Origin: Antedon mediterranea
Lineage: Eukaryota > Echinodermata > Crinoidea > Comatulida > Antedonidae
Length of the DNA stretch: 60,000 nt
Direction: 5' to 3'
Assembly (NCBI RefSeq): GCF_964355755.1
Contig: NC_092675.1
Coordinates: forward strand, 18,244,912-18,304,911
Part shown: one piece after another, positions 43,401 through 56,900 of the stretch
Layout of the letters: each line of letters begins with the position of its first letter
How positions within the stretch are numbered: position 1 is the stretch's first letter
The notes under the pieces: generated by a model
The model's database searches: none
What the model was told of the DNA's origin: nothing
What the model saw: the letters and a program-made list of their open reading frames with translations, nothing else
Position numbers and translations under genes: made by a program

Positions 43401-44867
43401 TCTATATTGCTGCATGTGTGTTATATTTTTTATTGCACCATTCTCTACAGGGTGTTATAGGGCAACCAGGCCTCAATGGTAGTCCGGGTGTTTCCGGTCC
43501 AAAAGGAGAGCAAGGCTCTGTTGGTTTTATTGGTTATCCAGGCCCACAGGGACAACCCGGTCAAAAAGGGGATGTTGGTCTACCAGGTGAAGGTTTACCT
43601 GGTGTTCAAGGACCACCAGGAGGACAAGGACCACCAGGAGAGCAAGGGCCACAAGGAGAGAAAGGGCTGCAAGGAGATCAAGGATATGTTGGCAAACCAG
43701 GTCCATCTGGAGGTTTACCTGGCCCGATGGGTCCACCTGGAGAACAAGGATTACCTGGTGAGCAAGGATTACCTGGAATCAGTGGTCCACCTGGTGATAG
43801 AGGGCTGCCTGGTATGGGAGAAGCAGGTCCGGCTGGAGAACCTGGATTGTCTGGTGAACCTGGCCTACCAGGAATGATAGGTACACCTGGAGAACAGGGC
43901 TTACCTGGACCACAAGGACCAGCTGGTGACATAGGACCACAAGGACCAGCTGGTGAAATAGGTCAAACTGGACCCCAAGGTGATGCTGGCCAACCAGGTT
44001 TGAAAGGAGAACCGGGAATAAAGGGTGAAGTGGGCCAAACAGGGGAGGTGGGAGTTCCAGGAGAAAATGGAGAAAAGGTAGGGATTGGGCCAAGAGCTTG
44101 TTAGATTGATTTAAATATACCTTTCATCACCTGCACATGCATGGTTTTACAGCACTCAATTTAAAGCTGATAAATTTATTTAAAAAAAGTTTGTAATTTG
44201 CTCGTAACTTGAAGCATGCTTTCCATGTTATTTTTTTTTTTCAAAACAAATTATTCATATCTTTGTAAATTCTGAATGTTATGGAGTTATGTAGAAAATT
44301 ACAATAATAATAACTTACAGAATGCACTTAAAGATGTATTGTCCCCCAAAAACATGAAAAATGAAGATTAATTAAATCAGACTTTGAATATGTTATTTTG
44401 TAGTTTGAATAAAGTTAATCACTTCCATAGAAAAAAAAAAAAAAATGTTTTTACCTATAAATTGAGAAAATAAATAGTTAAATTCAACCAAAAACCCACT
44501 GGCTGGCAGCCAATTGGGCCATTTTTTGCTTTAAATTACAGTTTTTTCAGGTAAATACATTTTTTGGTCAAAGTGGATAACTATTATGTTACATTAAAAT
44601 GGCATATTCAACAAAAATGTTGTTAAGAATTATTTTTTCAGGGGGACAATACATCTTTAAATTAAATGAACATTTTAATACATAAAATTTATGAATACTA
44701 AACCACTTTTAATTTTCTACACAACTGCGTATATATTTATATTATTGGAGGATAAATAATATTAATTTTAGTTTTATTTTATAATTCTTATATTATGGAA
44801 TATGCATCACTATGTGTGTGTCCACAAATACTTTATTTATTGATTTCCTGCATACACTGTTTTGATA

Positions 44868-44905
<38 letters not shown>

Positions 44906-47900
44906 ATTTATTTACCTAGGGTAGCCCAAACAGGTAAAAACTGGTTTCCATTGGGGCTCTGCATTTTACGTTATTTGAGGGTAACGTAGCGCCTCTCATT
45001 CCAATTTTAAATTGATTATCTATGTGCAGACATATATAAAAAACAAATGAAACAAAGATCTATTTCTTAAAATATTTAACTATTGAAGCCATTCACACAA
45101 TGTAATTTGTATATATTTTTGTTTGCAATTTTCTACAGGGAGAACCAGGACCACCAGGAGATCAGGTATTATTTCATTCATATTTTGTTTTGTATGTATT
45201 TAAATGATCCATTATGTAGTAATATTCAAAGGAATCATGCCAACAAACTTCCAATTAATAAGCCAAATCTCAATATTTGTATTTGTATATAATAAAATGT
45301 AATTTATTTAAAAAACAAAAAAATACTAACAAACCACATTTCACTTTTTACACAATATTAATATTGTAGACTATCATCTAAATTAACTATAGTTTATCAC
45401 TTAATTCGCTGTACAGTATCTCCAAATATGGAACACATTTTCCAGTATCATATGTAGGTAATACAGTGTTGCATCATATGTGGAGCCTGTATTATGTTAA
45501 AGCCCCCTTCCCTACGTTTTTTAGATCTAATTTAAGATCACAAACTGTATTTAATGTAAAAATAATACTATATGGTCCTATTGCGATAACTTTTTTCGTC
45601 TTTAAACGGTTGAAAATGTGAAAAATAAGTTGATTCTAATAATTATAGCGGCCCGCTATAAATCCCAAAATGCATTGCGCGCGGATTGATATTTTTGTTT
45701 TTCACCTGTAATTCGCCCACTTTTCGATCGATCCTGAGGCCAAAACAAATGGAAGACTCCTAACTTTTCAGCGAAAATACCGGGTTTTCCCCAATTTGTA
45801 TCAACAGAGTCTGGCAAAAATAGAAAGACAATTAATGCAGCAACTATACAACGTCAGGCTAGGTATATAGCTACCGTACGATGTTCGTACGTTATCGATG
45901 TTTACCAGCTAGGCCTACAAAACTAAGCTAGGCTAGGCCTAAGACCGTCCACGAGAGGTCGATCGCCGCGAGCTACTTAGGTAGTGCATTGGTTCTCACT
46001 TTTTATCATAATTTACCATAAAACGTACATTTAAGTCAAGGAATGACATGGTTTAATGTTTTTAAAGTGATAAATATGTATTATTTTCCAAAAAACGTCC
46101 AAAATTGCAGGGAAGGGGTCTTTAAGGTCAAGTTTATGGCCTTTGCCATCACATTTGATACATATGTGACACTGTGTTGCAGAATTTGCATGATTCTGTA
46201 CAAATTATATACAGTACTAAAAATCAGCTAAATATATAGATGTAGTTTCTAACCTTCATTTTCTAATCATTTCATTTATTTTTCCTTTTTCACATTTCTG
46301 TTAATCTCAGCAAATCACTGAATTAATTAGTTTACGCCAGGTAAGTTTACATAACTAAATTTTACCTAAACAATTACTAATACTAGATCAAAGCACTTAA
46401 CATGTAATTTTTGTATTTGTTCACAAAATATGCTGTTTTACGACCATAGACTGGTCACTAGATACGATCCTTGGCACCCAATAGTGTTTGGATTTTTTTT
46501 CTTGTCGGGCGGACAATAAAACAATATCAAATGTAATGCCTAACTAATGTTAATCATAATATAAAAATGCTACAATAGAATTAAGAAATAAATTATACAC
46601 TAATGTAGTAGAACGTCTATTAAGGGGACATTTTCAGGAACCCAACAAACATTTTCAAGGAGTGGGATTGGCAGTAGTGTTAAAACATATATTGCCCATC
46701 ATTTGTTTCTAACGAAGTGTCCTAAATTACAGGTTCTACTGAAATTCTGAATTCATTACACTAATGTACACATACTACACCTGTACTACTATGTAAATAT
46801 ATAAACATTGATGTTAATAGTAAATTGTATTTTGTTGTTGAAGGGTTTACCAGGACCGCCAGGAATACAGGGACAACCTGGATTAAAGGTAAGTACAATT
46901 GGATTAACATTAATAAGTGACAAATCTATGCAAAAAGTAGGATTTATAGGATAACAATTAAAAAGCTATCTATTGGCATAAAATTTAATTTTATAATTTT
47001 GTAAAATATAGAAACAATAAAGAATTTAATGTATTATACTATTTGTATTAAATGAATATAAATGCTAAAATGAAGATGTTAAATAGACAAAATTGATAAA
47101 TCGGCATTGGAGCTTTTATTACGATATAGTCTGTACTGTATTTAAAATTGTTTGATAGATTTAAATGCATGGCAAATTGTTAACACAATTGTATGCTTGC
47201 ATACAGTACCACCCAGCAGTTCAAACACCTTTGTTAAAACCTATTAAATAATATTAATAGTATTTATAATGCTGTGTTGGGTGTTTGAAATTAGCTTAAA
47301 ATATTATATTAGTGACTATATTGTGTTTTACTAAAGCTTGGTAAGTAATTAGGCCTACTGTGCACTGCTGACTTTCTGCACAGCACAGCATACAAACACA
47401 TTTTTTGCTGCTGTCTTTTTTTGTATTAGCCTTGGTGCTCAGCAAAGCAGGTTAGATGCACTTGTGTCAAGAAGCTTGCCTACTTTTGATTTGTGTATAG
47501 GAAATCAAGTTGTATTATTACTAATCACTTGCAGAACTTGAAAAAAATAGAAAGGACTACTGAGTTTCATAATAGGGTACCTCAATGCTATATTGCAGTG
47601 TGTCATACAAACATCCAAAGATATGACAATGGAAATGGTATACTTTGTTGAAGACAATCACAGTGATTATGATGGTAAAGAGAACTATGTGGTGTTGATG
47701 ATGTAGCGTGTGATGATATTAATATGGAAAATAGAATGATGACAGAAGATTGTGAAAGCAGTGGTGATGTAATATCTAGTTTTCTTTGTTAGTCTCTTTT
47801 GCACATCTAGAAATGCTATAAATAGGAAATTAGAATGCTTTGTGCACAATATAGAAGTTAAAAAAATGATAGTGGTGTAGGTAAAACTTGTACTGCTGAC

Positions 47901-50900
47901 AGTCAAGTTTAGAAGTGTGTACAGATGTTATAATGGAACGTAATTGCTGAGTGTGGTCAAAAAGCTGATGTAGTATACAGTATACAAATGTCATTTGACA
48001 TTTCAATATTTATAAAAGAAAAGCAGTTCAATAAACCTATGCCACCAGTAGGATGCTAAGACATTCACATTACCTAAGGCAACCTTATCAAAACAGGTGC
48101 ATATGTAAACCTAATCACAAAATGGACAACTCATTGTTTTCATTAACATCTATCTTTCAAATAACCTTTATTTCAACATTTTAAATAGATTAAATACACA
48201 TTATTTTGCACGCAGCACAATGCACTCACTATATTATACACACAATTGCATTCCAAAAACTCTATGCATGAAAATGTTTTTATTTTCTCATTTCAATTTT
48301 GCCAGAGTTAGACTTATGAATTATTTCTGAAAGAAAATAATTCATAGAAAATGTATTAATTAACAAAACAAAATTATTCTACTATAAAACTATTTTACTT
48401 TAATAAAACAAAACTATTGTTTTCTTTGAAAAGATTATATTTATTTTTAAACTTGTCTATCTAATTGGGCATTGCATAAAATTTGTACCATCTCATTTGA
48501 AAACTTTTGTAGGCTTAAAAAATTGGCATTCTTTCTATATCACTTATGAATTCAAATAAAAAATTGTTTAAACCCTGACTTTATTATTACAATCATGGAT
48601 TTTAATATTCCTTTTAAGGAACTTACATTTTATTTCACCAAATTTATAAGAAAAAATAATAATTAACTATAAAAAACATAAAATAAAATATCTAATTGTT
48701 AAAATATAGGTCTGTCTCTGGCATATAGTATTCATTTTTCATTTTTAACTGCCTTAGGGTCAAAGGGGAGTACCAGGTCGTCCAGGAGGACCAGGTCAAA
48801 TAGGCCGCAGAGGAAGACGGGTATGTCATGTAAAAAAGGGAGGGAAAGATTCATAATATTTTTGTTCATTTTTTTCATTTAATTCATATTCGCTTTGAAT
48901 GAGTGGATTGCAATCTCATATTGACAATCAACACACGCATTGATATTAGAATTCATATTTTGTTGCATTTCATATACATTGATGTACAGTACTATGTTTA
49001 TTCACATAAAGATATACATCTTTGTTATTGTTTAACACAACACATTATCTTATACTATGGTTCTGATCACCTTTTAAACTAAGATTAGGAATAATTAACC
49101 AATATGATTCCTGCTTTAAGGAATGTTCTCCTTCCTTGATATACTGTTTTTTTATGTGTGTGGCTGTTGTCCTATTCTGAAATTGTGTGTGTGTTTTAGA
49201 GTTTTTTGAGTTAAATTATTGTGATGTTTTGATGTAAGAGATAAAATAAGGTACCGGGTGTCGTGTATCGTCGTAGACAAATTAATAAGTACGTTGAGAT
49301 GAGTATAATAATGAACGTATTTAATGAAACCAACTAGTAGTCATGAACAATAGTATAGAACGTTTTGTAGGCTAAACCTCGTCAGAGCATATGCGCAGTA
49401 CGCATATATATATGTGCGCGTGCATATACTACACTCCTCCTTTCTTATTTTAACGTTAACATTATATCAATAAGCACAATAAACTTTCGTTAATTATTTT
49501 GTTAATCAAATAGGTTAATCATCGTGATTAAATTACTGCTTCTATAGTTCCAGATAGTTCTTATTTGGTTCCTCATAATAATTAACAAATGTGAGTAATT
49601 CTCACCATTATAATTTTGTGTAAAAACATGAACAACATAACTTTAACGTTCATAATAATAACATTGTTCACAAGTTCTATATCTCTTCGATAAGTCGTGT
49701 TGGCTTCCTTCGAAGTCGCGTGGAGCGTCGTGGAATAACCTCAGGCGATGAAGACAATCTATGTTCCTCTTCAACCGGTTGGTTGGTGGATGTTTGCTCT
49801 TTGTTCGCAATCGTTTCGCTCGCAATCGTTATTGGTACTGTCTGTTTAATCTTGTGTTCCAACTCGCTATGTGAAGTAGGGGTTTTACTCGCGTAAGCGT
49901 CCGCGTCTGTCGCTTTCAACTGGTCAATGTGTCTTTTCCACACTCGGCCATCCTCAACACTAATTACGTATGATTTTGGTGCGGTACGTTCTATCACGGT
50001 ACCTGGCCACCACTTTCCCTCTTGTCGGAAATCTTTCACTAATACCATTTCACCTGGGTAAAATTCTCGTAGATCTTTCGTTTTGTCGTGATGAAGCTTC
50101 TGATCACTCTGCTTGTTAAGTACCTTGTTTTCTGTACTGGGATGTAAAAGTGATACTCGCGTTCTTAACTCACGGCCCATGAATAACTTCGCTGGCGTTT
50201 GTCCCGTAGTTGCGTGTTTTGTTGTGCGATACGATAAAAGAAATCTGTCCAAACATTGTTGGAAATCCTTCCCATTAGCTCGGCTTGCCGCTAACGATCT
50301 TTTGAAAGATTGAACCATTCGTTCTGCTGCTCCGTTGCTTGCGGCGTGATAAGGTGCAACCTTTACATGTTTCACCCCGTTTTGCTTTAAGAAGAATTCA
50401 AATTCGTCGCTAACAAACTGAGGTCCATTATCGCTTACAAGTTGAACAGGCAATCCGTATCTACTGAACAACTCTCTCATCGCTTTGATGGTCGCTGCAC
50501 TCGTCGTACTGTTCATCTGAACGACTTCTGGCCATTTCGAATATGAGTCAACCACTACTAGATAATCTCGTTTATCTTTCTGCGCATAGTCAATATGTAT
50601 TCGTGTCCAAGGCTGATTTGGCCAGATCCAGGGCATCATTGGTGCTACGCTTGGTCGACTTTGTGTTTGGTGACATGCTTGACATTGCTTCACCAATCGT
50701 TCAATGTCGGAATCTATCTGGGGCCACCAGACATGACTTCGCGCAATCTCTTTCATACGCACGATTCCGGGGTGAGCACAATGAAGCTCCTCCAGAACTG
50801 CCCCTCTGAGTTTCGGTGGAATCACTACCCTGTATCCCCACAGCAAACAGTCCTGTTCTACACTCAATTCGTCTCTTCGGTGTAGGAATGGTTTTAGATC

Positions 50901-53900
50901 GTCGTCGTTTTCTGACTGCCATAAACCTGTCTGTACCATGTATAACACTTTGCTCAATAGCGGGTCTTTCCTGGTATGCTGTTGTACGTTCGTACTCGTG
51001 ACTGGCAAATTGTCTAATGTATGCCCCGCTATGTTATATACTGCATCGTCTTCCCGTCCTTCGTATGGCATTGGGAGACGTGAGAGTGCGTCGGCAATTA
51101 CGTTCTGTTTTCCAGGAATGAACTTTAAATCGTATTCGAACGCTGACAGCACGATTGCCCATCGCTGTAATCTCTGTTCTAAACCTTTGAAGTCCAAACA
51201 TGATGCTTAGGGCTTCCTTGTCTAGTTGTGCATAACCCTTTTCGTGTTTATGCAGGCTTCGCGATGCGTACGCGATCGGTGTTTTGATATTGTTCTCGTT
51301 TACGTGGCAAATGACTGCGCCAACTCCGTATGGTGATGCGTCCGTGTATAGTTCCAGTGGTTTTAATGGGTCATAATGCGTCAACATCATGTCTTCGCTA
51401 ATAATTCGCTTTACCGCGTTAAACGCTTTACTACAGTCGACAGTCCATGACCATGGTTTGCTTCCCAACAGCTCATTCAAAGGATGTATCATCGTCGATA
51501 ATCGTGGAATAAATGACGCGTGATAGTTAACTAGTCCTAGCCAGGATCTTAGTTCTGTTGCATTCTGTGGTGCTCGTGCATCCTTGATGGCTTTCACTTT
51601 ATCGTTTGTCGGTTGAATTCCTGCTGCTGATAGCTTACGTCCCATGTAGACTACTTCCTTTTGTACAAACGCGCATTTCTCAGCTTTCACTCTGAGACCA
51701 TACTTGTTAAATCTCTCAAATAGTTTCTCAAGATTACTAATATGCTCTTTATCAGACGCACCTGTAACAAGAACATCGTCCATGATCGCACATGTTCCTT
51801 TAAGTCCTGCTATCACCTGTTCTATGAATCGCTGCCATATGGCTGGACTGGACGAAATACCAAACGGTAACCTCGTGTATCGATATAATCCGCGATGCGT
51901 GTTGATCGTTACCAACTCTTGCGCCTCGTCTTCCAGTACTAACTGCTGGTACGCACATTTCAAATCAATCTTAGAGAATCGCTTTCCACCTCCCAACTTG
52001 GTGAAAACTTCCTCTGGGGTCGGAATTGGATATTGGTCGCAATTTAAACTCGGGTTGACTGTTACTTTATAATCTCCGCAGACACGTACCCTGCCATCGG
52101 CCTTTGGAATACATACCAATGGGGTTGCCCACTGACTAAAGTCTACCGGATAAATAACTCCTTCGTTTTGCATTCTGTCTAACTCTACCTCAACTGCGGA
52201 GCGTAGCGCAAATGGAACATTTCGAGCTTTGCAGAATTTTGGGATTGCGTTCACTTTTAGATGTAATGTCGCTTTGTGTCCCTGAACCGTACCTAATTCC
52301 GTTCGGAAAACTTCTGGGAACTTCCGTTTGAATGACTGACCGACATCGTTATCTATTTCTACCGAATTCTGAGCAAGCGATGGTGGAAATAATGACTTCC
52401 AGTCCAACTTAATCACTTCTAACCAGGTTCTTCCAAGCAAGGGTGGTGAGTTTCGTCGCTGTGTTCTCACTACTATCAGTGGGAGAACGTTACTCTGGCC
52501 CCTATAGTTCACGGTGACTTTAATTTCTCCTGCTATATCGAGCTTAGTACCTGTGTATGCGTGAAGTGTACGTTTTACTGACTTTAATGGTAGATGGCTA
52601 AGCTTGCTTTCGTAATCGTCAAAGCTAATTATCGATACTGCTGCGCCCGTATCTACTTCAAAATCAATATCTATATCATCAACTCGCATCTGTACCGTTA
52701 TTGGTGGTACCGAATTGTCCTGCTTAATGCCTACGCAAAACATTGTATCTACAAAATCGTCATTACCTTCGTCGTAATCCGGTGCTTCTACTTGCTTGAT
52801 GGATTTAGGTTTATATTGTTTTGTTGATTTACTCGACTGCCTGCATTCTGATTTTAGGTGTCCTTGTTTGTTGCATTTAAAGCATGTAGCGTTTTTGTAT
52901 TTACACGTATCTCTTGTATGATTGTTCATACCACAGCGGTCACATTTCTGCGTTCGTGTTTGTTTTGACGCTTGATACGTTTTCGTAGACTTCCTGCTGT
53001 TAGACGTAACGTGGTTGATTGGCTTGTCCACATCGTGCGACATACTTTTCATATTCGCTGTTGCTGCCTCCGAGGCTATGGCTATGTCTGTTGCTTCCTT
53101 GAACGTATGGTTCTTTGTCAATAATTTCTTTTGGATGCTCTGACTTATTAGTCCACATACGAACTGATCACGCAGTGCGTTTTCCAATGCCTCTCCTTCA
53201 AAACCACAATGTATCGCCTTTTTCTTTAGATGGGATACAAATTGAGAAATAGTCTGTCCCGGTGTCTGTTTTACATTTCTGAATATAAATCGTTCAGAAA
53301 TCGTTATTCGAGTAGGTTTGTAATGCTCTTTGAGCTTGGTTGTGAGCGTATCGTACGATTTTGTACTTGGTTTATCAGGAAAACACAAATCTCGTATCGT
53401 TGTGTATCCAGTCTCTCCTAAACTACTCAATAATATCGCTCTTTTCTTACCTCCGTCATTGATATCTAATGCCACAAAATATTGTTCCAGCCTGTCCACA
53501 TACGTATCTATGTCTCCATCCTGGACGTTGAATTCCTCGAATAGAATTCTGGTATTAGCCGCTGCCATTACCGCGCTTCGCTCTGTACGTTCAGGGCGCT
53601 CAGAATCGTTATTAGCCTGTGCGGTTCCTTGGTTACGGTTGCCGTTGTTGGAAAATCAAAAACTGCTAGCCTAGGCTTTAGTTTTATAATATTATTATAC
53701 TAACTTCCGTTTCTCTCTATGTAAATGTGCCTGTATCCTCGTCGCCAGTGTCGTGTATCGTCGTAGACAAATTAATAAGTACGTTGAGATGAGTATAATA
53801 ATGAACGTATTTAATGAAACCAACTAGTAGTCATGAACAATAGTATAGAACGTTTTGTAGGCTAAACCTCGTCAGAGCATATGCGCAGTACGCATATATA

Positions 53901-56900
53901 TATGTGCGCGTGCATATACTACACTGAAAGTGGTGGCCATCAAGGATGCACGAGCACCACAGAATGCAACAGAACTAAGATCCTGGCTAGGACTAGTTAA
54001 CTATCACGCGTCATTTATTCCACGATTATCGACGATGATACATCCTTTGAATGAAACCAACTAGTAGTCATGAACAATAGTATAGAACGTTTTGTAGGCT
54101 AAACCTCGTCAGAGCATATGCGCAGTACGCATATATATATGTGCGCGTGCATATACTACACTGGGAGTAGTGATTATATAAAGAATGATTTATCGTATAT
54201 TAAAACGGTTTCTGTAGTCATACAGCTCAAAATAAATCATTTAGCAAAACTTAATTTTGTTTAAATTAAGTCAGTTTCAAAATGCTCTGAGAAAAAAGAA
54301 GTGCTTGATAAATAAAGCTAAAGTTTTTCTGAACTATCTTGACTTAAGCAGAAAGTAAATGCCAACTCAGATGCTGTTAGTTCTGATCATTTTGTCATAA
54401 TAGATATTTTCTGGTTTAGATTTCTGTATATATTTAAAAAGTGTATGATATGGATTTAAATTTACTAGAAAAAAGTTATATTATTTAAAAGTTTGAATCA
54501 AAATTTATCAAAATGTTTGTCCAATTTGTATAGGGTGATAAAGGTGAACAAGGCATACAGGGTGAATCTGGACCAGAAGGCAGACCAGGTGTAGTTGGTC
54601 CACCTGGAATGGGGTTGAAGGGTCAACAAGGAGATAGAGTAAGTTGGATTTCTTCATAGCAATTTATTTCTAAATTTATTATTTATCAACAATCAGTTTT
54701 GGTAGATTTACATGTTTTTATTTCTATTTGAAGGGATTACCAGGTGACATGGGAGTTCCAGGACAAGCAGGACAACAGGTGAGATTTTAATTATGTAAAA
54801 TATTTCCAATTAAATATTCAAATTATTCAGCTTGTTTTTATGTTAAAAATCAAAACGGGAAATCAAATTTACATAAGACCTACTAATTAAAAGTAATTTA
54901 AATGTATTCTTATTTTTTTAGGGTGAAAAGGGTGAAGTTGGACCAAAGGGTTTTACAGTAAGTATATGACTTTTTTTACTGCTTCAGTTATTTTCACTCC
55001 TTTAGTTTTTTCACTCCTTTCTTTTAAGTCTAATTAGTATCTGTAGTATAAACATACCAACACACATTCATAGTGTGGGTATAGATCAGAAGGTCTTTTA
55101 CTGCAGTAATTGCATACCAACATGCATCAATAGTCCATGTTAGTGTGGGTATAGATCAGAAGGTCTTTTACTGCAGTAATTGCATACCAACACGCATCAA
55201 TAGTCCATGTTAGTGTGGGTATAGACAAGAAGGTCTGTTGCTGCAGTAATTACATACCAACACGCATCTATAGTCCATTTTAGTGTGGGTATAGACAAGA
55301 AGGTCTGTTGCTGCAGTACTTACATACCAACACGCATCAATAGTCCATTTTAGTGTGGGTATAGACAAGGAGGTCTGTTGCTGCAGTAATTACATACCAA
55401 CACGCATCAATAGTCCATTTTAGTGTGGGTATAGACAAGGAGGTCTGTTGCTGCAGTAATTACATACCAACACGCATCAATAGTCCATTTTAGTGTGGGT
55501 ATAGACAAGGAGGTCTGTTGCTGCAGTGATACCTTGTGCATGTAGTAGAATTCAGTGACAATCATGTGCAGCACTGCATTTTGCTCATTACTGTATTCCA
55601 ATTACACCACACCTGAGAAGAATGCTGTGCACAAATGCATGCCTAGTCACAATGTTAGGCAATCTAGTTTACGTGTAAACTCGCCTTGAATCACCTTACT
55701 TATCAAAGTAGTGTTCACATACAACAAAACGTCATCTGCGATGAAAAACTCAATTTTAAATTTATTATTTATATGTACTGCTCTAAAATATAAACAGCAG
55801 AAAACATTTATAACAAGTGGTCATATGATATATACTGTTATTTCTTAATAAAGATTACCTTATTTGGTTTAGAATTACCTTATTTGATCCAATTTAGCCA
55901 TGATACCAGTTTCAATTATCATTTTCAAAACAAATTATTGAAGAATACCATTTGTATTTGTTTCATCACATGAATTGCTACATGGAAACTGCTTTAAAAC
56001 CAATATTTGAGAATGAGACCGAAATTGATTGGAGTTTTAAAACCATGTATAAAAATCGGTTCTTATGTGGACCAGTTCTGCTGGCAAAATGAAAATACCT
56101 TTCAAAATACGGTATTTAAATCCGATTCTGTATTCTTTTTGCTCAGCAGAAACAGGCCTTAAAGCTCTGTCTACACTATCAAACTTTATGTGACAACAAA
56201 ATGTGATGTGCCCAAATATGGATATGATGATGTCCTATCAATACCATATTTGGGCACATCACACTTGTTTTGATAGTGTAGACAGAGCTTTATAGTTTAT
56301 ATGAGACAATAGACATAGATTTGTGCATGTTGCAGTTTCTATTTTTCACCACTTTGCTTGTTGTGTTCACCTTCTTTTAGGGAGAAATAGTGACGTCAAT
56401 GGGCAAGGAAGTAAGTCATTTTACTAGATCTCTTTATATCTTTTCTTTATGTTATTGTGGTTCTTTCACTATTGTTTTCTGTGAAATACACTTTTATAAA
56501 TTGTTACCTTATGTTTGCTATACTTGAACAACTTTTTGCCCGTTTTTACTAAAAATAAATATTACTGGTTAATGATGTTTATCCATTCATCATGATTTAT
56601 TATAAAATAGTTGTTTTAGCATGTCTTAATTTGAAATTTAATCAATAATAATATACTGTATATATTTAATGATAATTTTTAAGATTAATTTTTTATGGCA
56701 GTATCATTCAACTATTCAGATAATTAATTGTGGCTATCAAGTGTGGTGTTTTTTTAAAAGAATTATAGATAGTAATATGGACCTACCATTAATAGTAGCA
56801 AAACATTAGTTAGCCTTTCAACCTCAGTAGTTCCATAATTGCATATCTACCCCTGTATTAAAGAAAGTAAAGGCCTTTTGATGCATAGTTGCGTATACAA

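Larger units (their letters stand above)
41135..43450 (+). other. Introns around exons 41642 and 42238
   Basis: Three introns (41135-41641, 41771-42237, 42265-43450). No mobile element or RNA gene recognised. Confidence 0.6.
49259..54160 (-). mobile_element. Ty3/gypsy LTR retrotransposon, recent but defective
   Basis: Lies in one collagen intron, antisense to the gene. Two 175-bp LTRs (49259-49433 and 53749-53923) run TG...CA and look identical by eye, which indicates a young insertion. On the - strand the order is 5' LTR, gag, CCHC knuckles, aspartic protease, reverse transcriptase, RNase H, integrase, 3' LTR: the Ty3/gypsy order, with no envelope gene. RNase H carries a frame-breaking deletion. 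Beyond the 5' LTR lies an inverted piece of pol and a second, partial LTR ending at 54160. The outer flanks, CCGGG (49254-49258) and CTGGG (54161-54165), match at 4 of 5 bases and may be the target-site duplication. Confidence 0.95.
54958..56380 (+). other. Intron with satellite array and MITE
   Basis: Holds the 70-bp tandem array and the intact family A MITE. At 56071-56158 CAGTTCTGCTGGCAAAATG and CTCAGCAGAAACAGGCC form a weak inverted pair similar to the ends of the element at 14798. Confidence 0.7.

Noticed and set aside
43476-44093. Long open frames in other frames and on the - strand over the large collagen exon
   Set aside because: They are shadows of the repetitive Gly-X-Y codons; the + frame with splice sites and collagen triplets explains the sequence.
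47200-47300. TTCAAACACC and its inverse about 60 bases apart
   Set aside because: Ten bases is expected by chance in a window of this size.
56071-56158. Short inverted pair similar to the ends of the 14798 element
   Set aside because: The match is short and imperfect, without a target duplication; not enough to call an element.
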